From Corallococcus sicarius (GTDB lineage: Bacteria > Myxococcota > Myxococcia > Myxococcales > Myxococcaceae), in the NCBI RefSeq assembly GCF_003611735.1, contig NZ_RAWG01000080.1:1-32620 (forward strand): a stretch of 32,620 nt of DNA. Reading direction: 5' to 3'. Positions 14,631 to 22,478 of the stretch are shown here, piece by piece. The position numbers and the translations under genes are program-made. Numbering within the stretch: position 1 is the stretch's first letter; each line of letters begins with the position of its first letter. The notes beneath the pieces were generated by a model that ran no database searches, was not told the origin of the DNA, and was given only the letters and a program-made list of their open reading frames with translations.

Positions 14631-14671
14631 CCCGGGACACCCCGTTCGCCTCACCGGTCCTCCCCATCCTC

Positions 14672-15562
14672 ATGATGACGCCCACCCTGCTGTTGACCCT
14701 GGCGCTCGCCCAGGCTGCACCGACGTACCTCGAGTACAGCGTGTCGTCGGAGAGCACGGAGGCGGTGCCGCCGGAGGACTTCCAGGTCACCGCGTTCGAG
14801 CCGGGCCAGACGCTCTACCTGGGCGTGGACGAGGCCAACCTTCGCGCCAGCGCGGCGGCGGACGGGGCCGTGGTCCAGACGTTGATGCTGGGCACCCGCG
14901 TGCGCGTCGTCGCCGCGGGCACGCGCGCGAAGGTCGGCGAGTACGTCAACGCCTGGTACCAGGTGGCGGTCGTGGATGCGAAGGCGCCGAAGGGCTCGGC
15001 GCCCGTCACGGGCTGGGTCTTCGGCAACACGCTGACGCCGTTCCGCTTCGAGGCCGACCTGGACGGTGACGGCGAGCTGGAGGTCGCCACGGTGGTGATG
15101 AGCAACGACTTCAAGGCCCGCGTGCGCGTGCTGGAGCCGAACGTGAAGCCGCCACGCCGCGTGACGAGCGTGGACGTGCCCGTGGCGTCCGAGTCGTACG
15201 GCAGCGGCAAGGGCGGCCCGGCGGAGGTGAAGCTCGTCGCGGCGAAGAAGGCGGGGATGGCGCTGTTGATGGTGGACTCCCGCCCGGAGCGCTGCGGCGA
15301 CTTCGTCACCTCGTACGTCAGCTACACGGTGCCGGAGAAGAAGAAGGGCGTGCTCGGCAAGGCGAAGCTCGCGCTGGAGCTGGGCGGACTGTCCGACCCG
15401 CCGACCATCGCCACGTTCAAGGTCGCCTTCCAGCCGGCGGCGAAGCGCGCCCAGGTGACGCGCACGAGCGTCGAAGAGGACGAGAAGGGGCGCGAGCGGA
15501 AGAACACCCGGCGCGAGTTGTATCAATGGCAGGACGGCGTGTTCGCGGAAGTGAAGCCGTAA
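14672..15562 (+). CDS. Exported SH3-like domain protein
   Basis: 296 residues with a signal peptide (hydrophobic run LLLTLALAQA, probable cleavage near residues 15-16). Residues about 45-115 look like a bacterial SH3 (SH3b) domain: LYLGVDEANLRASAAADGAVVQ, then GTRVRVV and GWVFGNTL. Next comes ADLDGDGELEVATV (about 128-141), an acidic loop like those of FG-GAP/VCBS repeats and possibly calcium-binding. The C-terminal half has no feature I can name. Start codons ATG ATG at 14672/14675 are both possible, and neither has a good Shine-Dalgarno. The gene stands alone, divergent from the repair operon and upstream of trpE. Specific function unknown; cell-wall or envelope binding is the usual guess for SH3b proteins. 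Confidence 0.8.
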   Translation: MMTPTLLLTLALAQAAPTYLEYSVSSESTEAVPPEDFQVTAFEPGQTLYLGVDEANLRASAAADGAVVQTLMLGTRVRVVAAGTRAKVGEYVNAWYQVAVVDAKAPKGSAPVTGWVFGNTLTPFRFEADLDGDGELEVATVVMSNDFKARVRVLEPNVKPPRRVTSVDVPVASESYGSGKGGPAEVKLVAAKKAGMALLMVDSRPERCGDFVTSYVSYTVPEKKKGVLGKAKLALELGGLSDPPTIATFKVAFQPAAKRAQVTRTSVEEDEKGRERKNTRRELYQWQDGVFAEVKP

Positions 15563-15569
15563 CTGAAGG

Positions 15570-15606
15570 GCCCGGAAGGCCGGGCACCCGGGCGCCCCTC
15601 CGGGTG
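15570..15606 (+). terminator. Two adjacent hairpins between the SH3-like gene and trpE
   Basis: Hairpin one is GCCCGG-AAGG-CCGGGC (15570-15585). Hairpin two is CACCCGG-N8-CCGGGTG (15585-15606). They begin seven bases after the stop of the SH3-like gene and end 28 bases before the trpE ATG. They overlap by one base (15585), so they could compete. No U-tract follows either. They may terminate the upstream gene or act as a leader structure for trpE; no Trp-rich leader peptide is visible. Confidence 0.45.
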
Positions 15607-15633
15607 GTGGATGAGGGGCCAGGGCAATCGACC

Positions 15634-17130
15634 ATGGATGCGCAGGAGCGGAAGGCAGCCTACCGGAAGCACGCGGAAGCAGGTCTGGCGGTCCCGGTGT
15701 CGGTGGAGCTGCCGGCGGACCTGGACACGCCGCTGTCGGCGTACCTGAAGCTGGGCGGCGGAGGCCGCGGCTTCATCCTCGAGTCGTGCTACGGCGGCGA
15801 GCGCTTCGGGCGCTACAGCCACGTGGGCGCGAACCCGGCCGGCCGCGTGCGGCTGGACGGCAACGGGCTCACGTTGTGGCGGGGCTCGCACGAGGAGCGT
15901 CGCGAGGGCCGCCCGCTGGACGTGCTGCGCACCCTGTGGCGCGAGCTCTCCGTGGCCACGCTTCCGGGCGAGGCGCCCTTCCTGGGCGGGCTCGTGGGCT
16001 ACCTGGGCTACAACGCCACCTCGTGGTTCGAGCCGCGCGTGCCGGACCGGCACCCGCGCGACACCGGCTTTCCGGACTCGGAATGGCTGGTGGCAGAGGA
16101 CTTCGTCACCCACGACACGCGCACCCAGACGCTCAAGGCCATCGCCATCGCGCGGCCCGCCCTGCACGGCAGCGTCGCGGCGGCGCTGAAGGACGCGGAA
16201 GGACGCGCCGAGGCCATGGCGGAGAAGCTGCGCCGGCCGCTGCCGCCAGAGGCCTACGCGCCGGCCCCCGCGCAGAAGAACGCGCCCGCGCCGGTCGCGT
16301 GCTGGGACCGCGAGGGCTACGCCGCCGCGGTGGACAAGGTGAAGGAGTACGTCCGCGCGGGGGACTGCTTCCAGGCGGTGCTCGCGCGGCGCTTCGAGGC
16401 GAAGGGTGCCATCCCGCCGCTGTCGCTCTACCGGGCGCTCAGGCGGGTGAACCCGTCGCCGTACCTGTTCCTCGTGGACCTGGGCGAGGCGCGAGCGCTG
16501 GTGGGCGCTTCGCCGGAGCTGCTCGTGCAGGTGCGCGATGGGGACGTGGTGGTGCGGCCCATTGCGGGCACGCGGCGCCGGGGCGGCTCCGAGGCCGAGG
16601 ACGTGGCGCTGGAGAAGGAGCTGCTCGCGGACGAGAAGGAGCGCGCCGAGCACATCATGCTGGTGGACCTGGGCCGCAACGACGTGGGCCGCGTGGCGGC
16701 GCCGGGCACCGTGCGCATCGAGGACCTGATGGTCATCGAGCGCTACAGCCACGTGATGCACATCGTGTCCCAGGTGCGCGGCAAGCTGGACACCACGCGC
16801 TTCGACGCGCTGGATGCGCTGGCGAGCACCTTCCCCGCGGGCACCGTGTCGGGGGCTCCCAAGATTCGCGCGATGCAGATCATCGACGAGCTGGAGCCCA
16901 TGCGGCGCGGGCCCTATGCCGGCGCGGTGGGCTACCTGTCCTTCTGCGGCACGCTGGACGTGGCCATCGCGCTGCGGACCTTCTTCGTGGATGGCGACCG
17001 CACGATGTGGACCGCTGGCGCGGGGCTGGTGGCGGACTCGGATCCGATGAAGGAAGCGGACGAAACCGAAGCGAAGGCGGGCGCCATGGCCGCCGCGCTG
17101 CGCCTCGCTCGCGAGGGAGGTGGGCGATGA
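15634..17130 (+). CDS. trpE: Anthranilate synthase component I
   Basis: 498 residues from the ATG at 15634; the longer open frame upstream runs back into the SH3-like gene and is not used. The N-terminal domain carries the Trp feedback site pattern ILES...FGRYS (residues 48-62). The C-terminal chorismate-binding domain contains PIAGTRRRGG, HIMLVDLGRNDVGRV, YSHVMHIVS and the signature PAGTVSGAPKIRAM with GAVGYLSF. It converts chorismate to anthranilate using ammonia from TrpG, the first committed step of tryptophan synthesis. The stop overlaps trpG as ATGA. Retention of the Trp-binding residues suggests normal end-product inhibition. Confidence 0.96.
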   Translation: MDAQERKAAYRKHAEAGLAVPVSVELPADLDTPLSAYLKLGGGGRGFILESCYGGERFGRYSHVGANPAGRVRLDGNGLTLWRGSHEERREGRPLDVLRTLWRELSVATLPGEAPFLGGLVGYLGYNATSWFEPRVPDRHPRDTGFPDSEWLVAEDFVTHDTRTQTLKAIAIARPALHGSVAAALKDAEGRAEAMAEKLRRPLPPEAYAPAPAQKNAPAPVACWDREGYAAAVDKVKEYVRAGDCFQAVLARRFEAKGAIPPLSLYRALRRVNPSPYLFLVDLGEARALVGASPELLVQVRDGDVVVRPIAGTRRRGGSEAEDVALEKELLADEKERAEHIMLVDLGRNDVGRVAAPGTVRIEDLMVIERYSHVMHIVSQVRGKLDTTRFDALDALASTFPAGTVSGAPKIRAMQIIDELEPMRRGPYAGAVGYLSFCGTLDVAIALRTFFVDGDRTMWTAGAGLVADSDPMKEADETEAKAGAMAAALRLAREGGGR

Positions 17131-17690
17131 TCCTCGTCATCGACAACTACGACTCGTTCACCTTCAACCTCGTGCAACTGCTCTACACGCTGGGCGCGGA
17201 GGTGAAGGTCGTCCGCAACGACGCGCTGGATGCCGCGGGCATTGCCTCTTCGGGCGCGTCCCACCTGGTGGTGTCTCCGGGGCCGTGCACGCCGCACGAA
17301 GCAGGGGTGAGTGTGACGGCCATCTCCCAGTCGCGCGTGCCGGTGCTGGGCGTGTGCCTGGGGCACCAGTCCATTGGTGCGGCGTTCGGCGGGCAGGTGG
17401 TGCGCGCGCCGGAGCCCGTGCACGGCAAGGCGGCGCGCATCCAGCACGGCGGCACCGGCGTGTTCACCGGGTTGAGCCAGGGGTTCCAGGCCGCGCGCTA
17501 CCACTCGCTGGTGGTGGCGGCGGAGTCGCTGCCCAAGGAACTGGAAGCGACAGCGTGGAGCCAGGACGGACTGGTGATGGCGCTCAAACACCGGACGCGG
17601 CCCGTGGTGGGCTTCCAGTTCCATCCGGAGAGCGTGCTGACGCCGGAAGGTCCGGCGCTGGTGCGCAACTTCCTGGAAGGGAAGTTGTAG
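17127..17690 (+). CDS. trpG: Anthranilate synthase component II (glutamine amidotransferase)
   Basis: 187 residues. The start at 17127 overlaps the trpE stop as ATGA and has a strong GAGGGAGG upstream. Class I amidotransferase: IDNYDSFTFN at the N-terminus, oxyanion region SPGPCTP, nucleophile C77 in GVCLGHQ, and H166/E168 in FQFHPES. It supplies ammonia from glutamine to TrpE. In some bacteria this subunit is shared with folate synthesis (pabA role); the tight coupling to trpE argues for tryptophan as the main duty. It ends three bases from the convergent phosphatase gene. Confidence 0.96.
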   Translation: MILVIDNYDSFTFNLVQLLYTLGAEVKVVRNDALDAAGIASSGASHLVVSPGPCTPHEAGVSVTAISQSRVPVLGVCLGHQSIGAAFGGQVVRAPEPVHGKAARIQHGGTGVFTGLSQGFQAARYHSLVVAAESLPKELEATAWSQDGLVMALKHRTRPVVGFQFHPESVLTPEGPALVRNFLEGKL

Positions 17691-17693
17691 CGC

Positions 17694-18290
17694 TCAGCCC
17701 TTGAGGTGCGTGGTGTCGTTCCAGCTCGCGAGGACCGGTTGTGCGCCGCCGGCCTCGGTGCTGAGGACGCTGATCGACGCGGTGTCCAGGTGGAACAGCC
17801 TGCCTCCGGCCGGAGGCAGGTCCAGCCAGCGCGCGGCGAGGATGCGCAGCACGTGGCCGTGGGCGAAGATGAGCACGTCGTCATTGAGGGCGCGCGCGTC
17901 TGCGATGACGCCGTCCACGCGGGCAGACACCTGCTCCAGCGTCTCACCGTTGGGGACGCCGTCGCGCCAGAGCGTCCAACCCGGGCGGGTGGAGCGGATG
18001 TCCGCGCCGGTGCGCCCCTCGTAGTCGCCGTAGTCGAACTCCATCAGGTCATCGCGCTTCTGGGCCACGTCGCCGTAGCCGGCGAGCACACAGGTCTCCA
18101 GGGCGCGCGCCAGCGGGCTCGTCCACACGGCGGCGAAGCTCCAGGAGCGCAGGGGCGCGCCGAGTTGCTCCCCCATCTTCCGCCCCGTCTCCAACAGGGG
18201 CAGGTCGGTGCGGCCGGTGTGCTGGCTGCTGCGGCTCCACTCCGTCTCACCGTGACGGACGAGGACCACCTGGGGCGCGCGAGTCTTCAT
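17694..18290 (-). CDS. Histidine phosphatase family protein
   Basis: 198 residues. The phosphoglycerate-mutase-like signature VLVRHGETEW contains the phospho-acceptor H13 with R12. The other active-site residues follow: R62 in SPLARALET, E84 in LMEFDYGDYEG and H144 in IFAHGHVLR. It resembles CobC/acid phosphatase-type members more than glycolytic mutases; substrate not predictable. It is the last gene of the minus-strand run that starts with DAHP synthase, 51 bases after the GNAT gene, and meets trpG tail to tail. A 22-bp perfect palindrome lies within it, encoding part of LPPAGGRL. Confidence 0.9.
   Translation of the reverse strand: MKTRAPQVVLVRHGETEWSRSSQHTGRTDLPLLETGRKMGEQLGAPLRSWSFAAVWTSPLARALETCVLAGYGDVAQKRDDLMEFDYGDYEGRTGADIRSTRPGWTLWRDGVPNGETLEQVSARVDGVIADARALNDDVLIFAHGHVLRILAARWLDLPPAGGRLFHLDTASISVLSTEAGGAQPVLASWNDTTHLKG
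17799..17820. repeat. 22-bp perfect palindrome inside the phosphatase gene
   Basis: Each half is 11 bases, CCTGCCTCCGG followed immediately by its reverse complement. It lies about 109 bases past the trpG stop on the plus strand and within the 3' part of the convergent phosphatase gene. It could end trpEG transcripts, bind a dimeric protein, or be chance from codons of LPPAGGRL. Confidence 0.6.
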
Positions 18291-18341
18291 GCGGCCAATC
18301 TGCGCCAGCAGGGGGCCGGATGGGTGGGAAAACGCCCGGCG

Positions 18342-18884
18342 CTACTTCTTCCGTGCCCGCCACTCCTCACGGCTCTGGCCCCAGATCTCCACGGGGTCCT
18401 TCTCGTAGGGCGGCGGCAGGTGAGCCATGCGCAGCAGGCGGGAGCCCAGCCGCTGGGCCACCTGCTTCGATGGCGTGTTCTCCAGGGCGATGGAGTGGAT
18501 GACCTCCGTCCAGCCCAGATGGTCGAACGCCCAGTCGATGGCGGCGATGGAGCCTTCGGAGGCGTAGCCCTTGCCCCAGTGTTCGCGCAGCAGGCCCCAG
18601 CCGACCTCGGTGCCCGGCCAGTCCGCCGGCTTCCAGGGCCCGAGCCGGCCCACCCACCTGCCCGTGGACTTCTCGAACACGGAGAACATGGCGTAGCCCT
18701 GGAGGACCCACGAGCCGGCCATGGTGCAGACCGCCCGCCACACGGAGGAGCGCGACTGGACGCCCCCGATGAACCGCGCGGCTTCCGGATCCGCCATCAT
18801 CGCGCAGAAGCCATCCAGGTCCTGCAGCGTGGGCGGGCGCAGGATGAGTCGCGGGGTTTCGAGGGTGGGGCCCAGCGGGGTCAT
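18342..18884 (-). CDS. GNAT family N-acetyltransferase (RimJ/RimL-like)
   Basis: 180 residues from the ATG at 18884, which has GGAGAT seven bases upstream; longer open frames run back through trpA and are rejected. The start TLETPRLILRPPTLQDLDGF is typical of the RimJ/RimL-like acetyltransferase group, and HWGKGYASEG (102-111) is the acetyl-CoA-binding loop, followed by VIHSIALENTPSKQVAQRLG. Substrate unknown; protein N-termini, amino acids or small amines are all possible. It lies 49 bases downstream of trpA in the same direction, with a hairpin in between that overlaps its Shine-Dalgarno, so it may be expressed separately from the trp genes. Confidence 0.9.
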   Translation of the reverse strand: MTPLGPTLETPRLILRPPTLQDLDGFCAMMADPEAARFIGGVQSRSSVWRAVCTMAGSWVLQGYAMFSVFEKSTGRWVGRLGPWKPADWPGTEVGWGLLREHWGKGYASEGSIAAIDWAFDHLGWTEVIHSIALENTPSKQVAQRLGSRLLRMAHLPPPYEKDPVEIWGQSREEWRARKK

Positions 18885-18891
18885 GTCCGAT

Positions 18892-18921
18892 CTCCGGGTG
18901 TCAGGCTTCGACAGCCCGGAG
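18892..18921 (-). terminator. Hairpin between trpA and the GNAT gene, covering the GNAT Shine-Dalgarno
   Basis: On the minus strand the arms are CTCCGGGCTGTC and GACACCCGGAG: 11 base pairs with one bulged C and a 7-base loop. The 3' arm ends in GGAG, which is the Shine-Dalgarno of the GNAT start at 18884. The structure could terminate the trp transcript (no U-tract) or hide the ribosome site. Confidence 0.55.
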
Positions 18922-18933
18922 ACCGTAACGCAT

Positions 18934-19725
18934 TCAGCGCTTGAGGCCGCGCTTGATGTCCGCGCAGAGCTGCTTCGCCGCCGCCGGTCCGTCCGCGTGC
19001 GCGGCACGCACGAGCGCGCTGCCCACCACGACGCCGTCCGCGTGGGCCACCAGCGTCTTCGCCTGTTCTCCCGTGGAGATGCCGAAGCCCGCCACCACCG
19101 GCACCGACGCGGCCCTGCGCACCAGGTCCAGCCGCTCCGACAGGTTCGGGGGCAGCTCCGCGCGCATGCCGGTGACGCCCGCGACGGACACGCAATAGAC
19201 GAAGCCCCGCGCGTCCTTCGCGATGGCCTCCGCGCGCGCGGGCGGCGTCGTCGGCGCGCACAGGGGGATGAGGTCCACGCCTTCCTTGTCGAACGCGGCG
19301 CGGAGGGCGGCGCTCTCCTCGGGCGGCAGGTCCGGGAGGATGGTGCCCACGATGCCCCGCTCGCGCGCGAGCTTCGCGTAGCGCTCCTCGCCCATGGCCA
19401 TGATGACGTTCACGTACGTCATGATGACCAGCGGCGTCTCCGGGCAGCGGCGACGCACCTCCGGCACCACTTCGTCCAGCACGCGGCGCAGCGTGGCGCC
19501 TGCCTTCAGCGCCCGCTCCGCCGCGGCCTGGATGACGGGCCCGTCCGCGATGGGGTCGCTGAACGCCACGCCCAGCTCCAGCACGTCCGCGCCGCCCTCC
19601 ACCATCGCGGCGAACACGTCCACCGACCGCGCGAGGTCCGGGTCGCCCGCCATCGCGTAGGCCACCAGCGCGCCCTCGCCCCGGGCCTTCGCTCGGGCGA
19701 ACGCCTTGCCCAGCTCCGCGCTCAT
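18934..19725 (-). CDS. trpA: Tryptophan synthase alpha chain
   Basis: 263 residues. The start at 19725 overlaps the trpB stop as ATGA; the much longer open frame upstream is a shadow of trpB. Catalytic residues are E50 in [10 protein letters not shown] and D61 in ADGP, with PLVIMTYVN, the loop [14 protein letters not shown], the region [13 protein letters not shown] and the phosphate-binding GFGIST. It cleaves indole-3-glycerol phosphate to indole and glyceraldehyde-3-phosphate and channels indole to TrpB. Last biosynthetic gene of the operon. Confidence 0.97.
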   Translation of the reverse strand: MSAELGKAFARAKARGEGALVAYAMAGDPDLARSVDVFAAMVEGGADVLELGVAFSDPIADGPVIQAAAERALKAGATLRRVLDEVVPEVRRRCPETPLVIMTYVNVIMAMGEERYAKLARERGIVGTILPDLPPEESAALRAAFDKEGVDLIPLCAPTTPPARAEAIAKDARGFVYCVSVAGVTGMRAELPPNLSERLDLVRRAASVPVVAGFGISTGEQAKTLVAHADGVVVGSALVRAAHADGPAAAKQLCADIKRGLKR

Positions 19726-20927
19726 GACTTCACCCCCGTGGCCGCGGGCATGCCGCGCCCGGCGATGGTCGCCATGTCCTTGTCGCCCCGGCCCGAGCAG
19801 TTGATGACCAGGTGCTTCCCCTTGCCCATGTCGCGGGCCAGCGAGCGCGCCGCCGCGAACGCGTGCGACGTCTCCAGCGCGGGGAGGATGCCCTCCGTGC
19901 GCGCCACTTCGTAGAAGGCGGTGAGCGCCTCGTCGTCCGTGGCGGTGCGCACCTCCATGCGTCCCGTCTTCGCCAGGTGCGCCAGCTCCGGCCCCACGCC
20001 CGGGTAGTCCAGGCCCGCGGAGATGCTGTGCGCCTCCTGGATCTGGCCATTCTCGTCCTGGAGCACCAGCGAGCGCGACCCGTGCAGCACGCCCTCCGTG
20101 CCCAGCGTCAGCGACGCGCCGTGCTGGCCGGACTGGAGCCCGTGGCCCGCCGCCTCCACGCCCACGAGCCGCACGGACGCGTCCGGGATGAACGGGTGCA
20201 GCGCGCCGATGGCGTTCGAGCCGCCACCCACGCACGCGATGATGGCGTCCGGCAGCCGGCCCAGCACGGCCTGCGTCTGCGCGCGGATCTCCTGGCCGAT
20301 GATGGATTGGAAGTCGCGCACGATGGACGGGTAGGGGTGCGGCCCGGCCGCGCTGCCGATGACGTAGTAGGTGTCCTGCACCTGCGACACCCAGACGCGC
20401 ATGGCCTCGTTCATCGCGTCCTTCAACGTTCGCGAGCCCGACTCCACCGGCCGCACCACCGCGCCCAGCGCGCGCATGCGGAAGACGTTGAGCGCCTGGC
20501 GGTCCACGTCCAGCGCGCCCATGAACACCTCGCACGGCAGGCCGAAGAGGGCGCACGCGGTGGCCGTGGCCACGCCGTGCTGCCCCGCGCCCGTCTCCGC
20601 GATGATGCGCTTCTTGCCCATGCGCCGGGCGAGCAGCACCTGGCCGACGGTGTTGTTGATTTTGTGCGCGCCCGTGTGTGCCAGGTCCTCGCGCTTGAGC
20701 CACACCTGGGCGCCGCCCCAGGACTCGGTGAGGCGGTGCGCGGGCGTCAGCGTCGTGGGCCGGCCCACGTATTCGCGCAGCACGCGCGCCACCTCCGCGC
20801 CGAAGGACGCGTCCCGCTGCGCCTGTGCGTAGGCCTCTTCCAGCTCCATCAGCGCGGGGACCAGGGTCTCCGGCACATAGCGTCCGCCGTAGCGGCCGAA
20901 CCGGCCCGCGGCAGTCTCCGTCGTCAT
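19722..20927 (-). CDS. trpB: Tryptophan synthase beta chain
   Basis: 401 residues from the ATG at 20927, four bases after the trpF stop; upstream frame extension is a shadow of trpF. The PLP lysine is K89 in HTGAHKINN. Other conserved parts are [14 protein letters not shown] at the N-terminus, [14 protein letters not shown], the phosphate-binding GGGSNAIG, and the C-terminal [11 protein letters not shown]. It has the features of the classical TrpB1 form that pairs with TrpA. It condenses indole with serine to make tryptophan. Confidence 0.97.
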   Translation of the reverse strand: MTTETAAGRFGRYGGRYVPETLVPALMELEEAYAQAQRDASFGAEVARVLREYVGRPTTLTPAHRLTESWGGAQVWLKREDLAHTGAHKINNTVGQVLLARRMGKKRIIAETGAGQHGVATATACALFGLPCEVFMGALDVDRQALNVFRMRALGAVVRPVESGSRTLKDAMNEAMRVWVSQVQDTYYVIGSAAGPHPYPSIVRDFQSIIGQEIRAQTQAVLGRLPDAIIACVGGGSNAIGALHPFIPDASVRLVGVEAAGHGLQSGQHGASLTLGTEGVLHGSRSLVLQDENGQIQEAHSISAGLDYPGVGPELAHLAKTGRMEVRTATDDEALTAFYEVARTEGILPALETSHAFAAARSLARDMGKGKHLVINCSGRGDKDMATIAGRGMPAATGVKS

Positions 20928-20931
20928 GGCA

Positions 20932-21570
20932 CTACTCCCAGAGGTTGAGGGACCTGACCGAGCGCACGAAGGCGCGCACCGCGTCCAGGTCCTTGATGCC
21001 AGGGGACGACTCCACCCCGCTGGCCACGTCCACACCGTAGGGCCGGGTGGCCTTCACGGCCTCGGCCACGTTCGACGGCTTGAGGCCGCCCGCCACCAGC
21101 ACCGGCGCGCCACAGCCCGCGAGCTGCGCCACCAGCGACCAGTCGAAGGTGACGCCCCCGCCGCCATAGCCCGGGGCCGCGCCATCCAGCAGCAACCCCG
21201 ACACGTCGCCCACGCCCACGTAGGCTCGGGCGCGCGCGACGTCCTCGGGCCCGCGCACGCGCAGCGCCTTGATGACGGGCACGCCGTAGCCGGAGCAGGC
21301 CTCGGGCGGTTCGTCGCCGTGGAGCTGCACCACGGTGAGGCCGCACTCGCGCACGCGCAGCCGGATGTCGTCCGGCTTCGCGTTGACGAACACGCCCACC
21401 ACCGCGCCCAGCGGAGGCCGCGTGCGGGACAGCGCCGCCGCCGTGGCCACGTCCACGTACCGGGGGGAGCCCGGGTGGAAGTTGAGGCCCAACGCGTCCG
21501 CGCCCGCGGCCCACACACCCCGGGCATCTTCGAGGCGCGTCACGCCACAGACCTTCACCGTGACGTTCAT
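20932..21570 (-). CDS. trpF: Phosphoribosylanthranilate isomerase
   Basis: 212 residues. The start at 21570 overlaps the trpC stop as ATGA. The general base C8 lies in [12 protein letters not shown] and the general acid D129 in [27 protein letters not shown] and [10 protein letters not shown] complete the TIM-barrel signature. It isomerises phosphoribosylanthranilate to CdRP. It is a separate protein, not fused to TrpC as in Escherichia coli. Confidence 0.96.
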   Translation of the reverse strand: MNVTVKVCGVTRLEDARGVWAAGADALGLNFHPGSPRYVDVATAAALSRTRPPLGAVVGVFVNAKPDDIRLRVRECGLTVVQLHGDEPPEACSGYGVPVIKALRVRGPEDVARARAYVGVGDVSGLLLDGAAPGYGGGGVTFDWSLVAQLAGCGAPVLVAGGLKPSNVAEAVKATRPYGVDVASGVESSPGIKDLDAVRAFVRSVRSLNLWE

Positions 21571-22385
21571 GCGCCCCTGCCTTCCAGCCCGAGCAGCCGG
21601 CGCAGGGCCAGGCCCGGGTCGGCGTCGCGCAGGAGCGATTCGCCCACCAGCACCGCGTCCGCGCCCGCGTCGCGTGCGGCGAGGAGGTCCGCGAGGTTTC
21701 GCAGGCCGCTCTCCGCCACCAGGGCGGTGGACCGGGAGCGCAGCGCGGGCATCACCCGGAGCGCCGTGCCGGTGTCCGTCTTCAGCGTGGCGAGGTTGCG
21801 GTTGTTGAGGCCCACGATGCGGGCACCGGCCGCGAGCGCGCGTTCGGCGTGCTCCGCCGTGTGGGCCTCCACGAGGGCGGCGACGCGGACCTGCTTCGCG
21901 GCGGCCACCATCTCCCGGAGCACGGAGTCCTCGAGCGCATCCGCGATGAGCAGCACCGCGTCCGCGCCCCAGGCCGCGCTCTCCTCCACTTCGCTCGCGG
22001 CGACGAGGAAGTCCTTGCGCAGCACGGGGATGGAGACGGCGGCGCGGACCGCGACGAGGTCCTCCAGGTCGCCGCCGAAGTCGGGCCCATCGGTGAGGAC
22101 GCTGAGCGCGCACGCGCCCGCGGCTTCATATGCACGGGCCACTGCAACGACGTCCGCATGCGGGAAGGCGCCGCCGGACGGGCTCTTGCGTTTCACCTCC
22201 GCGATGACGTTCACCGGATGTCCGGGAATGCGGCGCACCAGCGCCTGGGCGAAGTCCCGCGTCGGGGGCTGCGCGCCATGCGTCGGGGCCGGGCGGGTCC
22301 CCAGCTCCCGGCGCTTGCGCGCCATGATGACGTCCAGCGTGCCAGGGGCGTCCACGGGCTTCGCGGACGAAGAGGAGGTCGTCAT
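21567..22385 (-). CDS. trpC: Indole-3-glycerol phosphate synthase
   Basis: 272 residues from the ATG at 22385, which overlaps the stop of a 31-codon ORF as ATGA. After a Ser-rich N-terminus come VNVIAEVKRKSPS (E63, K65 and K67 in the active-site region), the VLRKDFLV strand, LIADALEDS, GLNNRNL, VAESGL and VLVGESLL, all characteristic of the family. It closes the indole ring from CdRP. The first 14 bases of the gene (ATGACGACCTCCTC) are repeated exactly at the start of the small upstream ORF. Confidence 0.96.
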   Translation of the reverse strand: MTTSSSSAKPVDAPGTLDVIMARKRRELGTRPAPTHGAQPPTRDFAQALVRRIPGHPVNVIAEVKRKSPSGGAFPHADVVAVARAYEAAGACALSVLTDGPDFGGDLEDLVAVRAAVSIPVLRKDFLVAASEVEESAAWGADAVLLIADALEDSVLREMVAAAKQVRVAALVEAHTAEHAERALAAGARIVGLNNRNLATLKTDTGTALRVMPALRSRSTALVAESGLRNLADLLAARDAGADAVLVGESLLRDADPGLALRRLLGLEGRGA

Positions 22386-22478
22386 GACAAAGCCCCCTGC
22401 CGAAGCGTGCGCGCCACGAGGCGGTCCTGCACGTCGAAGCATGCCGCCCGCTTCGTGCCCAACGAGGAGGTCGTCATG
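22372..22478. repeat. 15-bp direct repeat at the trpD end and the trpC start
   Basis: The sequence GAGGAGGTCGTCATG occurs at 22372-22386 and 22464-22478, 92 bases apart. On the minus strand both copies read CATGACGACCTCCTC and therefore encode the same N-terminus, MTTSS, for trpC and for the small ORF before it. Confidence 0.85.
22382..22477 (-). CDS. 31-codon ORF filling the trpD-trpC gap
   Basis: 31 residues (MTTSSLGTKRAACFDVQDRL... ending RQGALS). Its ATG overlaps the trpD stop as ATGA and its TGA overlaps the trpC ATG the same way, so it exactly bridges the 88-base gap. Third codon positions are mostly G or C, as in the surrounding genes. It begins with the same five residues as TrpC, within a 15-bp direct repeat. 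Either it is a small protein, a device that carries ribosomes from trpD to trpC, or debris of a duplicated or displaced trpC start. No family recognised. Confidence 0.4.
   Translation of the reverse strand: MTTSSLGTKRAACFDVQDRLVARTLRQGALS

Noticed and set aside
15786-17126. Frame upstream of trpG suggesting a fusion protein of 634 residues
   Set aside because: The upstream part is a second frame inside trpE with shadow composition; the real trpG start has a strong Shine-Dalgarno and ATGA overlap.
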